Assembly: GCA_963734955.1 (NCBI GenBank)
Contig: CAVTJO010000006.1
Location: forward strand, 248,001 to 312,000
DNA length: 64,000 bases
Reading direction: 5' to 3'
Origin: UBA11986 sp963734955
GTDB taxonomy: Bacteria; Bacteroidota; Ignavibacteria; UBA10030; UBA6906
Positions 17,341-26,823 of this stretch are shown here, in pieces (within the stretch, counting starts at the first letter, position 1; each line of letters opens with the position of its first letter). The translations under genes and the position numbers were made by a program. The notes beneath the pieces are model-generated. The model ran no database searches, was not told where the DNA came from, and saw nothing but the letters and a program-made list of their open reading frames with translations.

Positions 17341-18576
17341 TCACTTCAGCAGCAGCATTTTCCTGACTTCGACACGGCCTTGCGAGGCGAGTTGGTAGAA
17401 ATACAGCCCGCTTGAGTAGGTGCTCGCGTCCCACTTGACGGAGCAATCTCCTGCCGGCTTTGAATCATCAACGAGGGATGCAACGTCTCTGCCCAACAGG
17501 TCAAGGACCTTCAGCGAAACGTGTCCCTCGGTTTGGATCCGGTATCTGATTACTGTGGAGGGGTTGAATGGGTTGGGATAGTTCTGGTCCAGTGAAAAAA
17601 CGACGGGCACCGCGACGCGTCGATCATCGACTGCTACAACCTGGGAAAGGGGACGCGTCCAGACTCCGCCCGTTAAACTGAGTCCTGCCTGCGTACCCGC
17701 GTACAATGTGGTTGAGCTGGTGCCCAGGGAAAGGATGGATAAGTCTCCCAGTCCCGTATTGATCTGGGACCAGCTGGTGCCGGCGCTTGTAGAAACATAG
17801 ACGCCACCAGTTCCTGTTCCGGCGAAGAGATTGCCGCTGTGCTCGATGATGACGCGGATGTCAAGGGAGGTTATGCCCACTGTGTCTGCAGTCCACGTAT
17901 TCCCATTGTCCGTGGACTTGTACACGCCATTGAATCTCGTGGCAGCGAAAAGGTCTGTGCCAAGTGCTGCAAGAGACCGGATATTGAGAGGCCCTCCCGA
18001 AGGGAGAGTCCATTGGGATCCTCCATCGGTTGAGATGAAGACGCCTCCATCTGCACCTGCGAAAACTTGACCGGGTGTCACCAGCAATGCATGAACTGCG
18101 AGGCTAGTCAACCCGATATTTGACTGCACCCATGTCCCACCATTGTCAGTTGATCTGAATACGCCACCGTTCAGAGTCCCGGCTATCAGCGTACTGCCGT
18201 TGAATGTGAGGGCATGGACGGTGGTGCTGCCAAGCCCAGAATTTGCTGTGGACCAGATACCACCGTTGTCGGTTGTCAAGTAGATGCCTCCACCGCCATT
18301 CGTTCCCACAAACAGATCCGGGCCGTTTGGCACAAATACTTTCGGGAAGAAGCTCAGAGTTGTTGGCAGTCCGTTGCTCCTGCGCGCCCATGAAATGCCG
18401 TCGTCAGTTGAGAGATAACATCCTGAGTCGCTCCCGGCATAGGTAAACCCACCATTGGTCAGAAGAGCGTGGACGTTCTGATTGGGGATTGCACGAAGTT
18501 GCCACTGAGCAACTACGCGGGAATTGACATTCCAGAGAACTGCGCACAAGACAACAAGGCGGGGAGCGGTTTTCAC
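17341..18576 (-). CDS. Secreted BNR/propeller protein with T9SS sorting domain
   Basis: 411 residues. GTG start at 18576 with GAGAGG upstream; signal peptide ends near VVAQ. Residues of about 25-320 are repeated Asp-box (BNR) propeller units of about 40 residues each, for example GGVFRSTDNGGTWVQSN and NGVYKSTDNGNTWTAD. The last 80 residues form a T9SS sorting domain (QNYPNPFNPSTVIRY, LKVLDLLGRDVASL, YSSGLYFYQL). Asp-box propellers occur in sialidases and in many non-enzymatic surface proteins; no sialidase catalytic residues are evident, so a structural or binding role is more likely. It lies 132 bases after the M28 peptidase gene on the same strand. Confidence 0.87.
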   Translation of the reverse strand: MKTAPRLVVLCAVLWNVNSRVVAQWQLRAIPNQNVHALLTNGGFTYAGSDSGCYLSTDDGISWARRSNGLPTTLSFFPKVFVPNGPDLFVGTNGGGGIYLTTDNGGIWSTANSGLGSTTVHALTFNGSTLIAGTLNGGVFRSTDNGGTWVQSNIGLTSLAVHALLVTPGQVFAGADGGVFISTDGGSQWTLPSGGPLNIRSLAALGTDLFAATRFNGVYKSTDNGNTWTADTVGITSLDIRVIIEHSGNLFAGTGTGGVYVSTSAGTSWSQINTGLGDLSILSLGTSSTTLYAGTQAGLSLTGGVWTRPLSQVVAVDDRRVAVPVVFSLDQNYPNPFNPSTVIRYRIQTEGHVSLKVLDLLGRDVASLVDDSKPAGDCSVKWDASTYSSGLYFYQLASQGRVEVRKMLLLK

Positions 18577-18708
18577 TGATACCTCTCAAATGGTAACGTG
18601 CGCTGATTACATGTTACTCTATGATGAAGCATCAGGCCCGCTGAAAAGTTCCAACAATTACTCGCCTTCTTGAGAAGCGGGTCAGGAGACCGTTCTCCAT
18701 CACAGGAT

Positions 18709-20319
18709 CTACTTCCTTCGGGGTATCATTTCGTCGGACATTGCTGCATCATACGCAAATCCTGCCATGATAGTTGCACCCTGTTTGAGGTCGTCCTCAA
18801 TCGCCCGATCATACAGATCCATCGTCGAATGCCACGTCTTCGTGAAATATTCGATATCGTCCTGTATAAACTGAAATGAAGGCAACGCAATCTGGTCGAA
18901 TGATTCGTGATCGGTGCTTGCTGTGCCCGTGATCGTGAGTGTGAAGGAAGCCTCCTTGCCGAATGGTTCGAACCACTTACGGAAAATAGGACGGACTCCT
19001 TCATTTCTTTCCATGTACAGCCCGCGGAACTTTCCCGTTCCATTGTCGTCGTTGAAGTAGACGGAGAATTTCGCGGCTTCAGGTTTATAGGTGTATTTCG
19101 GCTCTTCTCCGTCTGAAGATCTTATGCGCTCGCCAAGATGCTGCTTCACATATGCCCTTGATCCAAGTTCCCCCTCCTCTTCTCCTCCCCATAATGCAAT
19201 GCGGATGGTCCGCCGTGACTTCAGGCCGAGTGCCTTGAGGACACGCATTGCTTCCATGCAGACCGCGACTCCCGAGCCGTTGTCGGTCGCACCCGTTGCC
19301 CCATGCCACGAGTCAAGATGTGCCCCGATCATGACGACCTCATCCTTGAGATCACTGCCGGGCAATTCGGCAATCACATTGTAGCCTGAATCGACTCTTG
19401 TGAATTCTACATCAACCTCCATTTCGATTTGCAACTTCTCACCCCGTTCCAGCATCCTCGCCATTCGGTTGTAATGCTCAACGCCTACTGCAATCTGCGG
19501 AAGAATCCTTGGAGCCTCGGGATCCCACACTCGAATGCGATTGGCCCAGGGTGTATCCGGGGGCTGCGGAACCGCCGCCGACATAACCATGATGCTTCCA
19601 CCGTCGAACGCTCCGGGCGTAAGAAGTGCAATCGCTCCTTCCTTTTCACACATCTTCACCTTCCGGTATTCAAGAGCCGCCTGCCTTTGGCGATCAGGGC
19701 CGAATGCAAACCGCCGCGGACGGCGCGGTTTTGGAATGTCCGAGTCTGCAAGTTCAAGCAGATGAGCGTCGGTTTCGCGGACAGCAGCCGGTTCAAACCT
19801 GGGGCCAACCTCTCTTGGGGCTCCGAGCAGTACGAATTTGCCCTTCAACTTTCCCTTGAATGTATCCAGTGCGCTGTCGGTCTTTGCATCAAGGAGAACT
19901 ACTTCGCCGGTTGCATCAACACCCGGCGACCACGCCTTGGGATATGAGAGAAGTGGAAATACCTGTTTGCCAATAACATTTGCTGAATACTTCTTGAGTT
20001 CCCAGCCTCGTCCAAATGGGCCCCAGCTCTCAAGGTGAGCATTAGCGAGCCCCATCGAGGCCATCTTGTTTCTTGCCCATTCTGCGGCACGCTTGTAGCC
20101 AGGTGAGCCAGTGAGGCGAGGGCCGTATACATCTGCAATATAGCTCAACAAATCCATCACCTGAGAATGTGAAGTTGCTTCATTGATGATCATCGCAATG
20201 GAATTGCTGTCAGCGCCCTCAGTGACCAGGGAGTCTGTTGCCGCACGCGGTTCCTGCGAGAATGCAACGGACGACAACAACAGGGGAATGAGGACGAGGA
20301 GGAGCGGTCGCCGTTTCAC
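18709..20319 (-). CDS. Secreted M28-family metallopeptidase
   Basis: 536 residues. The GTG at 20319 is chosen because AAGGAG sits eight bases upstream and a signal peptide follows (KRRPLLLVLIPLLLSSVAFSQ); the frame runs on to 20490 without merit. A protease-associated-like insert lies at about 130-290. Zinc ligands of the M28 domain are visible: GAHLDSW near 331-337, ATDNGSG near 345-351, GGEEEGELGS near 378-387, and TWHSTMD near 494-500. M28 enzymes are di-zinc aminopeptidases or carboxypeptidases acting in the periplasm or outside. It is the last gene of a tight minus-strand block and begins 46 bases after purE. Confidence 0.88.
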   Translation of the reverse strand: MKRRPLLLVLIPLLLSSVAFSQEPRAATDSLVTEGADSNSIAMIINEATSHSQVMDLLSYIADVYGPRLTGSPGYKRAAEWARNKMASMGLANAHLESWGPFGRGWELKKYSANVIGKQVFPLLSYPKAWSPGVDATGEVVLLDAKTDSALDTFKGKLKGKFVLLGAPREVGPRFEPAAVRETDAHLLELADSDIPKPRRPRRFAFGPDRQRQAALEYRKVKMCEKEGAIALLTPGAFDGGSIMVMSAAVPQPPDTPWANRIRVWDPEAPRILPQIAVGVEHYNRMARMLERGEKLQIEMEVDVEFTRVDSGYNVIAELPGSDLKDEVVMIGAHLDSWHGATGATDNGSGVAVCMEAMRVLKALGLKSRRTIRIALWGGEEEGELGSRAYVKQHLGERIRSSDGEEPKYTYKPEAAKFSVYFNDDNGTGKFRGLYMERNEGVRPIFRKWFEPFGKEASFTLTITGTASTDHESFDQIALPSFQFIQDDIEYFTKTWHSTMDLYDRAIEDDLKQGATIMAGFAYDAAMSDEMIPRRK

Positions 20320-20365
20320 GTTGACTCCTTGGGGTTGGTGGTTGAAGCCAGATGCAGGAAGCGAA

Positions 20366-20860
20366 TCAGACCTTCGCGTTGAGAACTTTTTCTCGCATTC
20401 GCGCACGGTACTGTTCCAGCTTCGCAGTGAGTTCAGGATGTTGTAGAGCCAGGATTTCCACGGCAAGCAGCCCGGCGTTTGCAGAGCCATTGATCGCTAC
20501 GGTCGCCACAGGTATCCCTGAGGGCATCTGAACAATCGAAAGCAACGAGTCAAGTCCGTTGAGCGCTTTGGACTGTATCGGAACGCCAATAACGGGGAGG
20601 GTTGTTTTTGCGGCCAGTACGCCCGCGAGATGTGCTGCTCCGCCCGCCCCTGCAATCAAAACCTGAATACCGCGCTGCGCCGCCGTTTCGGCATAGCTCA
20701 GTGTCTGGTCCGGAGTGCGGTGAGCAGACAGTACCTTGAACTCGGACTCGATCCCGAATTCCTTGAGTGCAGTCCTCGCGGGTTCCATCAGCTCTGCATC
20801 CGAGGCGCTTCCCATGATGATCCCCACGAGAGGTGTGCCGGTGAATGAATCGCTTTTCAT
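20366..20860 (-). CDS. purE: N5-carboxyaminoimidazole ribonucleotide mutase (PurE)
   Basis: 164 residues, the class I PurE length. Motifs: MGSASDAELM (phosphate-binding loop, 16-25), SAHRTPD (44-50, with the catalytic His) and the AGAGGAAHLAG turn (70-80). It interconverts N5-CAIR and 4-carboxyaminoimidazole ribonucleotide in purine synthesis in the cytoplasm. It lies 39 bases after valS on the same strand. No PurK is adjacent in this window, though PurM is encoded divergently at 27666. Confidence 0.95.
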   Translation of the reverse strand: MKSDSFTGTPLVGIIMGSASDAELMEPARTALKEFGIESEFKVLSAHRTPDQTLSYAETAAQRGIQVLIAGAGGAAHLAGVLAAKTTLPVIGVPIQSKALNGLDSLLSIVQMPSGIPVATVAINGSANAGLLAVEILALQHPELTAKLEQYRARMREKVLNAKV

Positions 20861-20899
20861 AGTTCAGCAGTATGATATAGGAGACCTGTGTTGATGCTG

Positions 20900-23656
20900 C
20901 TAGAGTGCGTCAAAGATCTTCCGGAGCTTGTCAAGGTTCATCTCAAATGTTGCCTGCTTGTCCCGTTCTTTCTGCACGATCTCGCCCGGTGCTTTTGCAG
21001 TGAAGCTCTCGTTCATTAGCTTGCTTCGGATGCCATGAAGCAGGCCCGATAGGCGCTCAATTTCCTTTTTCAAACGAGCTTTCTCGACTTCGATGTCGAT
21101 CAAACCTTCAAGAGGAACAAATAATTCTTCTCCCTGTACCACTGCGCTTGCCGCGGGTTTTGGTCGCGCGCCGTCGGACAGAAAGACGAGCGACGCAACC
21201 CTGGCAAGGCGCTGAAGGTAGCCTTCGTAGCGCTTTAGCCCCTCGGCCTGACGGGCAGCGCTGAGCTTCATGACGAGGGTGACTTCTTTGGAAGGCGCAA
21301 TGCCCATCTCGCCACGGATGTTCCTGACCGATTCAATGACGCTTTGAACAAATCCCATTTCGGACTCGACCTGTTTGTCAATCATCCGAGTATCCGCGTC
21401 GAAGATCTGCGACAGCATGATCGTCTCATGGGCAGCCCGCGGCCGGATGTTTTGCCATAGCTCTTCGGTCACAAATGGCATCAGAGGATGGAGAAGTCGC
21501 AAAGCCCCGTCAAAAACATCCAGTGCCCGGCTTACGACGGCCTGCTTCACTTCAATTGGTTCATTCCCATAGAGTCGCGACTTGATCATCTCGACGTACC
21601 AGTCGCAGTAGTCGTGCCAGAAGAAATCGTAGATGGTCTTGGAGACCTTGTTGATCTCGTAATCGTTCAACGCGCCGGTGATCTCCTGTGTGGTTGAATG
21701 AAAGCGGGAGAGTATCCACTTGTCGGCAAGGTCAAGGTGATCGAAATTGAATCCGGGTCGTAGGGATGCTTCGCCAACCTGGTCGCGGTTCATGAGCAGA
21801 AAGCGGCCGGCGTTCCAGATCTTGTTCGCAAAATTACGACCGAGCTCGTTCTTTTCTTCCGAGTAGATGATATCCTGTCCGAGAGGGGCAAGGTAGAGAA
21901 TGGTAAACCTGACGGCATCCGCCCCGTATTCCCTGATCAGATCGAGAGGTTCGGGAGAGTTCCCGAGTGACTTGGACATCTTGCGTCCTTTACCGTCACG
22001 GACAATGCTCGTGAAGTACACTTCTTTGAACGGAATGTTTCGTTCCGGATCGTCCGAGCCCGTGAATGTCGGCCCGAACTTCAATCCGGACATGACCATG
22101 CGCGCAACCCAGAAGAAAATGATTTCGGGTGCTGTGACCAATGTGTCCGTGGGGTAGAAATATTTCAAGTCGGCAGTCTTCCCGTACCTCTCCTGTTGAG
22201 GCCAGTCGTGAACCGAGAAAGGCCAGAGCCATGATGAGAACCAGGTGTCCAGCACATCCTCATCCTGGCGGAGATTTTTACTGCCGCAATGCGGGCACGC
22301 CTCGGGAGTCGTACGGCTGACGATCGGTTTCTTGCAGTCGAGTGTGCAGTGGTCATCGCCGACGCAGTACCACACCGGAATCCGATGACCCCACCACAGT
22401 TGGCGCGAGATGCACCAGTCGCGGATGTTGGTCATCCAATGCTGATAGACTTTCGTCCATCGCTCGGGATAGAACTTGATCATTCCATCCTCAACGACTT
22501 TCAGGGCCGGCTCCGCCAGAGGCTTCATTTTCACGAACCATTGGTCCGAAAGGTACGGTTCAATTATCGTGTCGCAACGATAGCATCGCCCAATATTGTT
22601 GATATGATCGTCGGTTTTTGCAATGAGCCCTTGTTCCTCAAGGTCGGCTAGGACCGCTTTGCGCGCATCGTACCGGTCCATTCCGCGATATTTTTCGGGA
22701 ACGTGTTCGTTGAGTTTTGCAGAGACATCGAAGATGTTGATCGGGGGAAGATTGTGTCTCTGGCCAACCCAGAAATCGTTGGGATCGTGGGCGGGCGTAA
22801 TCTTGACCATGCCTGTGCCGAATGTTGCATCGACATACTCATCGGCGATGATGGGAATCCCGCGTCCTACAAGAGGGAGTGTTGCAGTCTTACCTACAAG
22901 ATGCGAGTATCGCTCGTCCTTCGGGTTGACGGCAATTGCCACGTCGCCAAGCATTGTTTCCGGACGGGTCGTGGCAACAGTGGCGTATCCTATGAATCCT
23001 TCACTCTCGGTTTCATCGTCAATTGGGTACTTGATGTAGTAGAGCTTCCCCTGCTGCTCGGAGTAGTTTACCTCATCGTCACTGATGGCGGTGTGGTCCC
23101 TGGGACACCAGTTCACGATGTACTTCCCGCGGTAAATCAATCCTTCCTCGAATAGGGTCACGAATGCTTCACGCACCGCCATGGAAAGCGTTTCGTCCAT
23201 TGTGAATTTTTCGCGCTGCCAATCACAGGATGAACCCAGCGTTCGGAGCTGTTGAATGATGACACCTCCGTACTTCTTCCGCCACTCCCATACCCGCTCC
23301 ACGAACTTTTCCCGACCGAGATCGTGCCTGGTCCTTCCTTCCTTCATCAAGGCCTTCTCGACGACATTCTGTGTAGCGATACCGGCATGGTCTGTTCCTG
23401 GAATCCAGCATGCCTCAAAACCCGTCATCCGTTTGTAGCGAATGAACACATCCTGCAGAGCGTTATTGAGGATGTGTCCCATATGTAACACCCCCGTGAT
23501 GTTGGGTGGAGGTATGACAATTGTATATGCCTTCTTTCCGGGATGCACCGTTGCGTGGAAGAAACCGCTCTGTTCCCAATGGGCATACCAGCGGGCTTCA
23601 ACCTCGGCGGGTGAATAGACTTTTGCCAGCGAACTACTTTGTGCTGTCTCAGGCAA
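20900..23656 (-). CDS. valS: Valyl-tRNA synthetase
   Basis: 918 residues, usual length for bacterial ValRS. The HIGH motif is HMGH within PPPNITGVLHMGH near 50-62, the KMSKS motif is KMSKS in GRKMSKSLGNS near 555-565, and the C-terminal tail (about 850-918) is the ValRS coiled-coil arm rich in Lys and Glu. The CP1 editing domain lies at about 215-345. It charges tRNA-Val with valine. Start is TTG at 23656 (MPETAQ...), with GAGG upstream. It follows the M23 peptidase gene by 58 bases in the same direction, so it is probably part of the FAH-ParA-M23-ValS-PurE-M28 block. Confidence 0.97.
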   Translation of the reverse strand: MPETAQSSSLAKVYSPAEVEARWYAHWEQSGFFHATVHPGKKAYTIVIPPPNITGVLHMGHILNNALQDVFIRYKRMTGFEACWIPGTDHAGIATQNVVEKALMKEGRTRHDLGREKFVERVWEWRKKYGGVIIQQLRTLGSSCDWQREKFTMDETLSMAVREAFVTLFEEGLIYRGKYIVNWCPRDHTAISDDEVNYSEQQGKLYYIKYPIDDETESEGFIGYATVATTRPETMLGDVAIAVNPKDERYSHLVGKTATLPLVGRGIPIIADEYVDATFGTGMVKITPAHDPNDFWVGQRHNLPPINIFDVSAKLNEHVPEKYRGMDRYDARKAVLADLEEQGLIAKTDDHINNIGRCYRCDTIIEPYLSDQWFVKMKPLAEPALKVVEDGMIKFYPERWTKVYQHWMTNIRDWCISRQLWWGHRIPVWYCVGDDHCTLDCKKPIVSRTTPEACPHCGSKNLRQDEDVLDTWFSSWLWPFSVHDWPQQERYGKTADLKYFYPTDTLVTAPEIIFFWVARMVMSGLKFGPTFTGSDDPERNIPFKEVYFTSIVRDGKGRKMSKSLGNSPEPLDLIREYGADAVRFTILYLAPLGQDIIYSEEKNELGRNFANKIWNAGRFLLMNRDQVGEASLRPGFNFDHLDLADKWILSRFHSTTQEITGALNDYEINKVSKTIYDFFWHDYCDWYVEMIKSRLYGNEPIEVKQAVVSRALDVFDGALRLLHPLMPFVTEELWQNIRPRAAHETIMLSQIFDADTRMIDKQVESEMGFVQSVIESVRNIRGEMGIAPSKEVTLVMKLSAARQAEGLKRYEGYLQRLARVASLVFLSDGARPKPAASAVVQGEELFVPLEGLIDIEVEKARLKKEIERLSGLLHGIRSKLMNESFTAKAPGEIVQKERDKQATFEMNLDKLRKIFDAL

Positions 23657-23714
23657 GGAAAAACCTCAGTTCAGAGTTGTAGATGGAAGTGGAGGAAAGG
23701 TTGAAGAGAGCCCT

Positions 23715-25991
23715 TCAACGGACTGAAAACTGGCGTTGCACAATGCTGCCGTTTTCCATTTTGTCCTTGATGCGGACGGTCAATTGGTGGGATCCCCGTT
23801 CCAGTGGGCGAGTAGCCTTGTATGTTGCTTTATGGTGTTCGCCGTCCACTTCGGGTATTACTGCTACACCGTCAATGTACATTTTTAGCTCTTTATATTC
23901 AACGCCCGAAAAGTTGTCGCCGTAGCGAAATGAGATCACGGGTCGTCCCGATGATGCTCGGCTGATGGACAGCCGGGAGATGTTGGGCGGAGTGTCATCC
24001 ACTCTCACTGAAATCTCGCCAAGGGTTCGCGTGATTGTTCCCGAGAGAGCCTTCGTCGTATCGTTCAGTGAGTAGTCAAGCACTTCCCATCCTCCGAGCC
24101 CGGAGAAGAAGAGCCCTTGATTGGATTGGGGCTGCTGGATTTTGACTGTGACGCGAAGTCCCCCCTTGAGAACTGTATTCTCCGGCAACAGGGTGTATTC
24201 CGATTCGTGGCCGTCGTGCTTTTCGACTTGCAGGAACACAGTCTTGAACACCGAGGAAGAGTCGTAGCTTACGGCAAGCGTTCCGCCATCGACATTGATG
24301 GATCCGGATCTTCCCGGAACTATCGGATACATCTCAAACTCATCGACGGCAGATATTTTCGCCCCGTTGATCTCGGCGTCGGCCACCAGACGCCGTGTTC
24401 CTGAGAACGACTCGAGAGGTCTGAATGAACCTGAATATGAATCAATGTCCGTTGCCTCGAGGTCGATTGCTCTCCTGGACGTCCCTTCATATACGATCAG
24501 TTTGGGAGTTTCAGTGAAAGGATAGTGAGACCGAAGAGATACTTTCACAAAGTCGGAGCGGATGTCATGGTCCAGTGCGATGGTGCCTGCCGGTCCTCCG
24601 GGCTTGTGCAAGAACAGAAATTGAGGGTGGGATCGTGTGCCACGGATATTCTGGGCGATGACTTTTACGACGTCCCATTTTCGGCTCACCTCGGGAATTC
24701 GAATGACATTTCCTTCGGCATAGGGAACGGGTGTCATGGTCTTCAGATCCCAGTCTTCACTCCCCGTTCTCCTTGAATACACCAACACCTTTTCAATTTC
24801 CTTGATATCGGCAAACGTCAGACTCAGTTCATTATCTTCCTGTGCGAGCTCGAAGTGTGGAGGATGATCGAGGATGAAATTGCCGGTGACCTCCGCGCTG
24901 TTGTTATTGAAGTCTGTGGAAATGATGCGAAACGTATGAGGTCCTTCTGGAACTTCCGGTGCGCCCACAGTCCCGGCACCGGGCGTTCGTGGGGCATAAA
25001 ACACGAGCGTGCTGGGCGAGTCCATGTACAATTTCTCAAACCGCCCCCGGCCTTGATCGAGGAGACTCCAGTCGTAATACAACCCGATCTCGTGCGCGTC
25101 CCTTCCAGGAACCCGATCGAGCTGGACAGTGTACACAAGCTTGTCGTCAATGTACAATTTGTTGCTGTAGACTCCGTGCTTGAAGCGAGCACCGTTTGAC
25201 AAGTCGGTAACGGCGATGGCGAATCCCACAGTGCCGGTGATCCGCACTGTCTCGGCAAGTTTGAAGTGATGACTACCGATGTGTCGGAGAGAGAATATTC
25301 GAGCGGACGACATTCCATCGACAGAGGAATGCCCGTCGAGTGGTGACATGGCAATCCGTTTGACGGTTGGTGCTATGTTATCTGGAAAACTGAACTGCGT
25401 GCACAACAGAGGGTTGATCGGTTCCAGGTTTTCGTCGCGGATTTCAAAATGAAGGTGAGGTGTGCCGATGCCTGTGTCTCCTGTATACGCAATTACGTCC
25501 CCTTTCTTTACGGGCAATTCGTCGGGTGTGCACCAAAGATCAAGCAAAAAAGACCCCTGCTTGATTTGCTCTCGCAGAACGAGTGCGTCAATTTCTGCAT
25601 TGAAATGACTGAGATGAGCATATGTGCTATAGTAGCCATCAGCATGCCGGACATAGAGCATCTTTCCATAGCCAATCGGGCTTACCCGAATTCTCGCAAT
25701 GTATCCATCCCGCACTGAAAAGACACGATACCCGGTGGTATTCTCGGTGCTGATGTCGATGCCTCCGTGAAAGTGCGTGCGACGGAATTCCCCGAACGTC
25801 GAGGTGCCGATGTTTCCAGCATCCGTCGGCCACACATAGTCGGCCAAGTCGGTGGCGATTGATTCGTGGGAGGAACTGGAAGCAGCGATCTCAGGAGTGC
25901 TTGCGATTGGTGAAACAGCACAGAACACAAGGATCAATCCGGCAGAGAAACCAACACAAGTCCGACCCGTCGTCCGCGATTCCAACGTCAC
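23715..25991 (-). CDS. Secreted M23-family peptidase (LytM-like) with large C-terminal region
   Basis: 758 residues when started at the GTG at 25991, which shares one base with the restored ParA stop (TAGTG). A signal peptide follows (TGRTCVGFSAGLILVFCAVSPIAS). The M23 domain at about 50-190 has HFHGGIDIS (HxxxD zinc ligands, near 72-78) and HLHFEI (HxH, near 177-180). The remaining 560 residues contain beta-rich, Ig-like segments of unknown role. M23 enzymes cut peptidoglycan cross-links or regulate other hydrolases at the envelope. As assembled, this gene is in frame with ParA because of one extra base upstream, giving an apparent 1032-residue fusion; the internal start and signal peptide argue that it is a separate gene. 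Confidence 0.82.
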   Translation of the reverse strand: MTLESRTTGRTCVGFSAGLILVFCAVSPIASTPEIAASSSSHESIATDLADYVWPTDAGNIGTSTFGEFRRTHFHGGIDISTENTTGYRVFSVRDGYIARIRVSPIGYGKMLYVRHADGYYSTYAHLSHFNAEIDALVLREQIKQGSFLLDLWCTPDELPVKKGDVIAYTGDTGIGTPHLHFEIRDENLEPINPLLCTQFSFPDNIAPTVKRIAMSPLDGHSSVDGMSSARIFSLRHIGSHHFKLAETVRITGTVGFAIAVTDLSNGARFKHGVYSNKLYIDDKLVYTVQLDRVPGRDAHEIGLYYDWSLLDQGRGRFEKLYMDSPSTLVFYAPRTPGAGTVGAPEVPEGPHTFRIISTDFNNNSAEVTGNFILDHPPHFELAQEDNELSLTFADIKEIEKVLVYSRRTGSEDWDLKTMTPVPYAEGNVIRIPEVSRKWDVVKVIAQNIRGTRSHPQFLFLHKPGGPAGTIALDHDIRSDFVKVSLRSHYPFTETPKLIVYEGTSRRAIDLEATDIDSYSGSFRPLESFSGTRRLVADAEINGAKISAVDEFEMYPIVPGRSGSINVDGGTLAVSYDSSSVFKTVFLQVEKHDGHESEYTLLPENTVLKGGLRVTVKIQQPQSNQGLFFSGLGGWEVLDYSLNDTTKALSGTITRTLGEISVRVDDTPPNISRLSISRASSGRPVISFRYGDNFSGVEYKELKMYIDGVAVIPEVDGEHHKATYKATRPLERGSHQLTVRIKDKMENGSIVQRQFSVR

Positions 25992-26813
25992 TAGCCCTGC
26001 CGACCGAATTGCTGATTGACGGTGGGCTGAAACCCCTGGGCCTTGCGCAACGCTTGTCGGGCGATTATTTCCACGCGCGAGAGTGAGATAGGCGGCTGAC
26101 CCGCGGGAATTCACGTCGTATAAGATTGCCGGTTTCCCGTAGAAGCTGGCCTCACCGAGAATCGTGTTTTTCGGGATGATCGTCTTGAGCAGGTAACTGT
26201 GGTACTTGGACTGCAGTTCACGCATTGTGATATCTGTGACCCGTGTGTTCGGCTCATGCATTGTGAGGAGAATGCCCTCGATCTCCAGCGACTTGTTGGC
26301 AAATTCCTTCATCCATTCAACATACTTGAAAAGCTTGTCGACGGCATCCAGCGAAAAATGGCCGGACTTCACAGGAAGAAGAACCGAATCGGCGGCTGTC
26401 AACGCGTTGGTGGACATCCCCCTGAGGATCGGCGGGCAATCGAGTATGACATAGTCGTATTGCTGGGTAACACCGCGCAATGAATTCTTCAGGATTGATC
26501 GATTGTCTGCAAGACGTGTGAGGCGCTCTTCCATTTGTAGCGACTGGACGTTGGAAGGCACGAAATCCAAAAACGCCAGGTCGGTTCTGTGAATTGCGGT
26601 TGAAAGTCCGGCGATGAAGTTAAATACTTCGAAGACACCCGCCTTGATGCGACCTTCGGTGAACCCGAGTGAAAGCCCGGACGCGCCGAATGTATCCATG
26701 TCTATCAGCAGAGTGCGTTGTTCTGCAACGGCCAGGCTCGCGGCGAGGTTGACTGCTGTCGTGGTTTTGCCGACTCCTCCCTTGGGAAGCGCTACCGCTA
26801 TTACTCTGGCCAT
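25991..26813 (-). pseudogene. ParA/MinD-family ATPase, frameshifted near its 3' end
   Basis: Deviant Walker A motif PKGGVGKTTTAVN at 10-22, Walker A' region LLIDMDTFGASG near 35-46, and Walker B DYVILDCPP near 118-126 identify a ParA/Soj-type ATPase that positions DNA or other cargo on the nucleoid. With one base removed at 26071-26074 (CGTGGAA on the coding strand) the C-terminus becomes LAREIIARQALRKAQGF... and ends at a TAG at 25993-25991, giving 273 residues, the normal length. As assembled, the frame instead runs into the next gene. No ParB gene is adjacent. It begins 10 bases after the FAH-family gene. Confidence 0.85.
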
Positions 26814-26823
26814 GATGATCTCT

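Noticed and set aside
17201..17446. 81-residue minus-strand frame between the FAD oxidase and BNR genes
   Set aside because: It overlaps the end of the BNR gene in another frame, has no recognisable motif, and contains the FAD oxidase promoter candidate.
23715..26813. A 1032-residue ParA-M23 fusion protein as a novel architecture
   Set aside because: A restored ParA stop, an overlapping GTG and a signal peptide show two genes joined by one surplus base.
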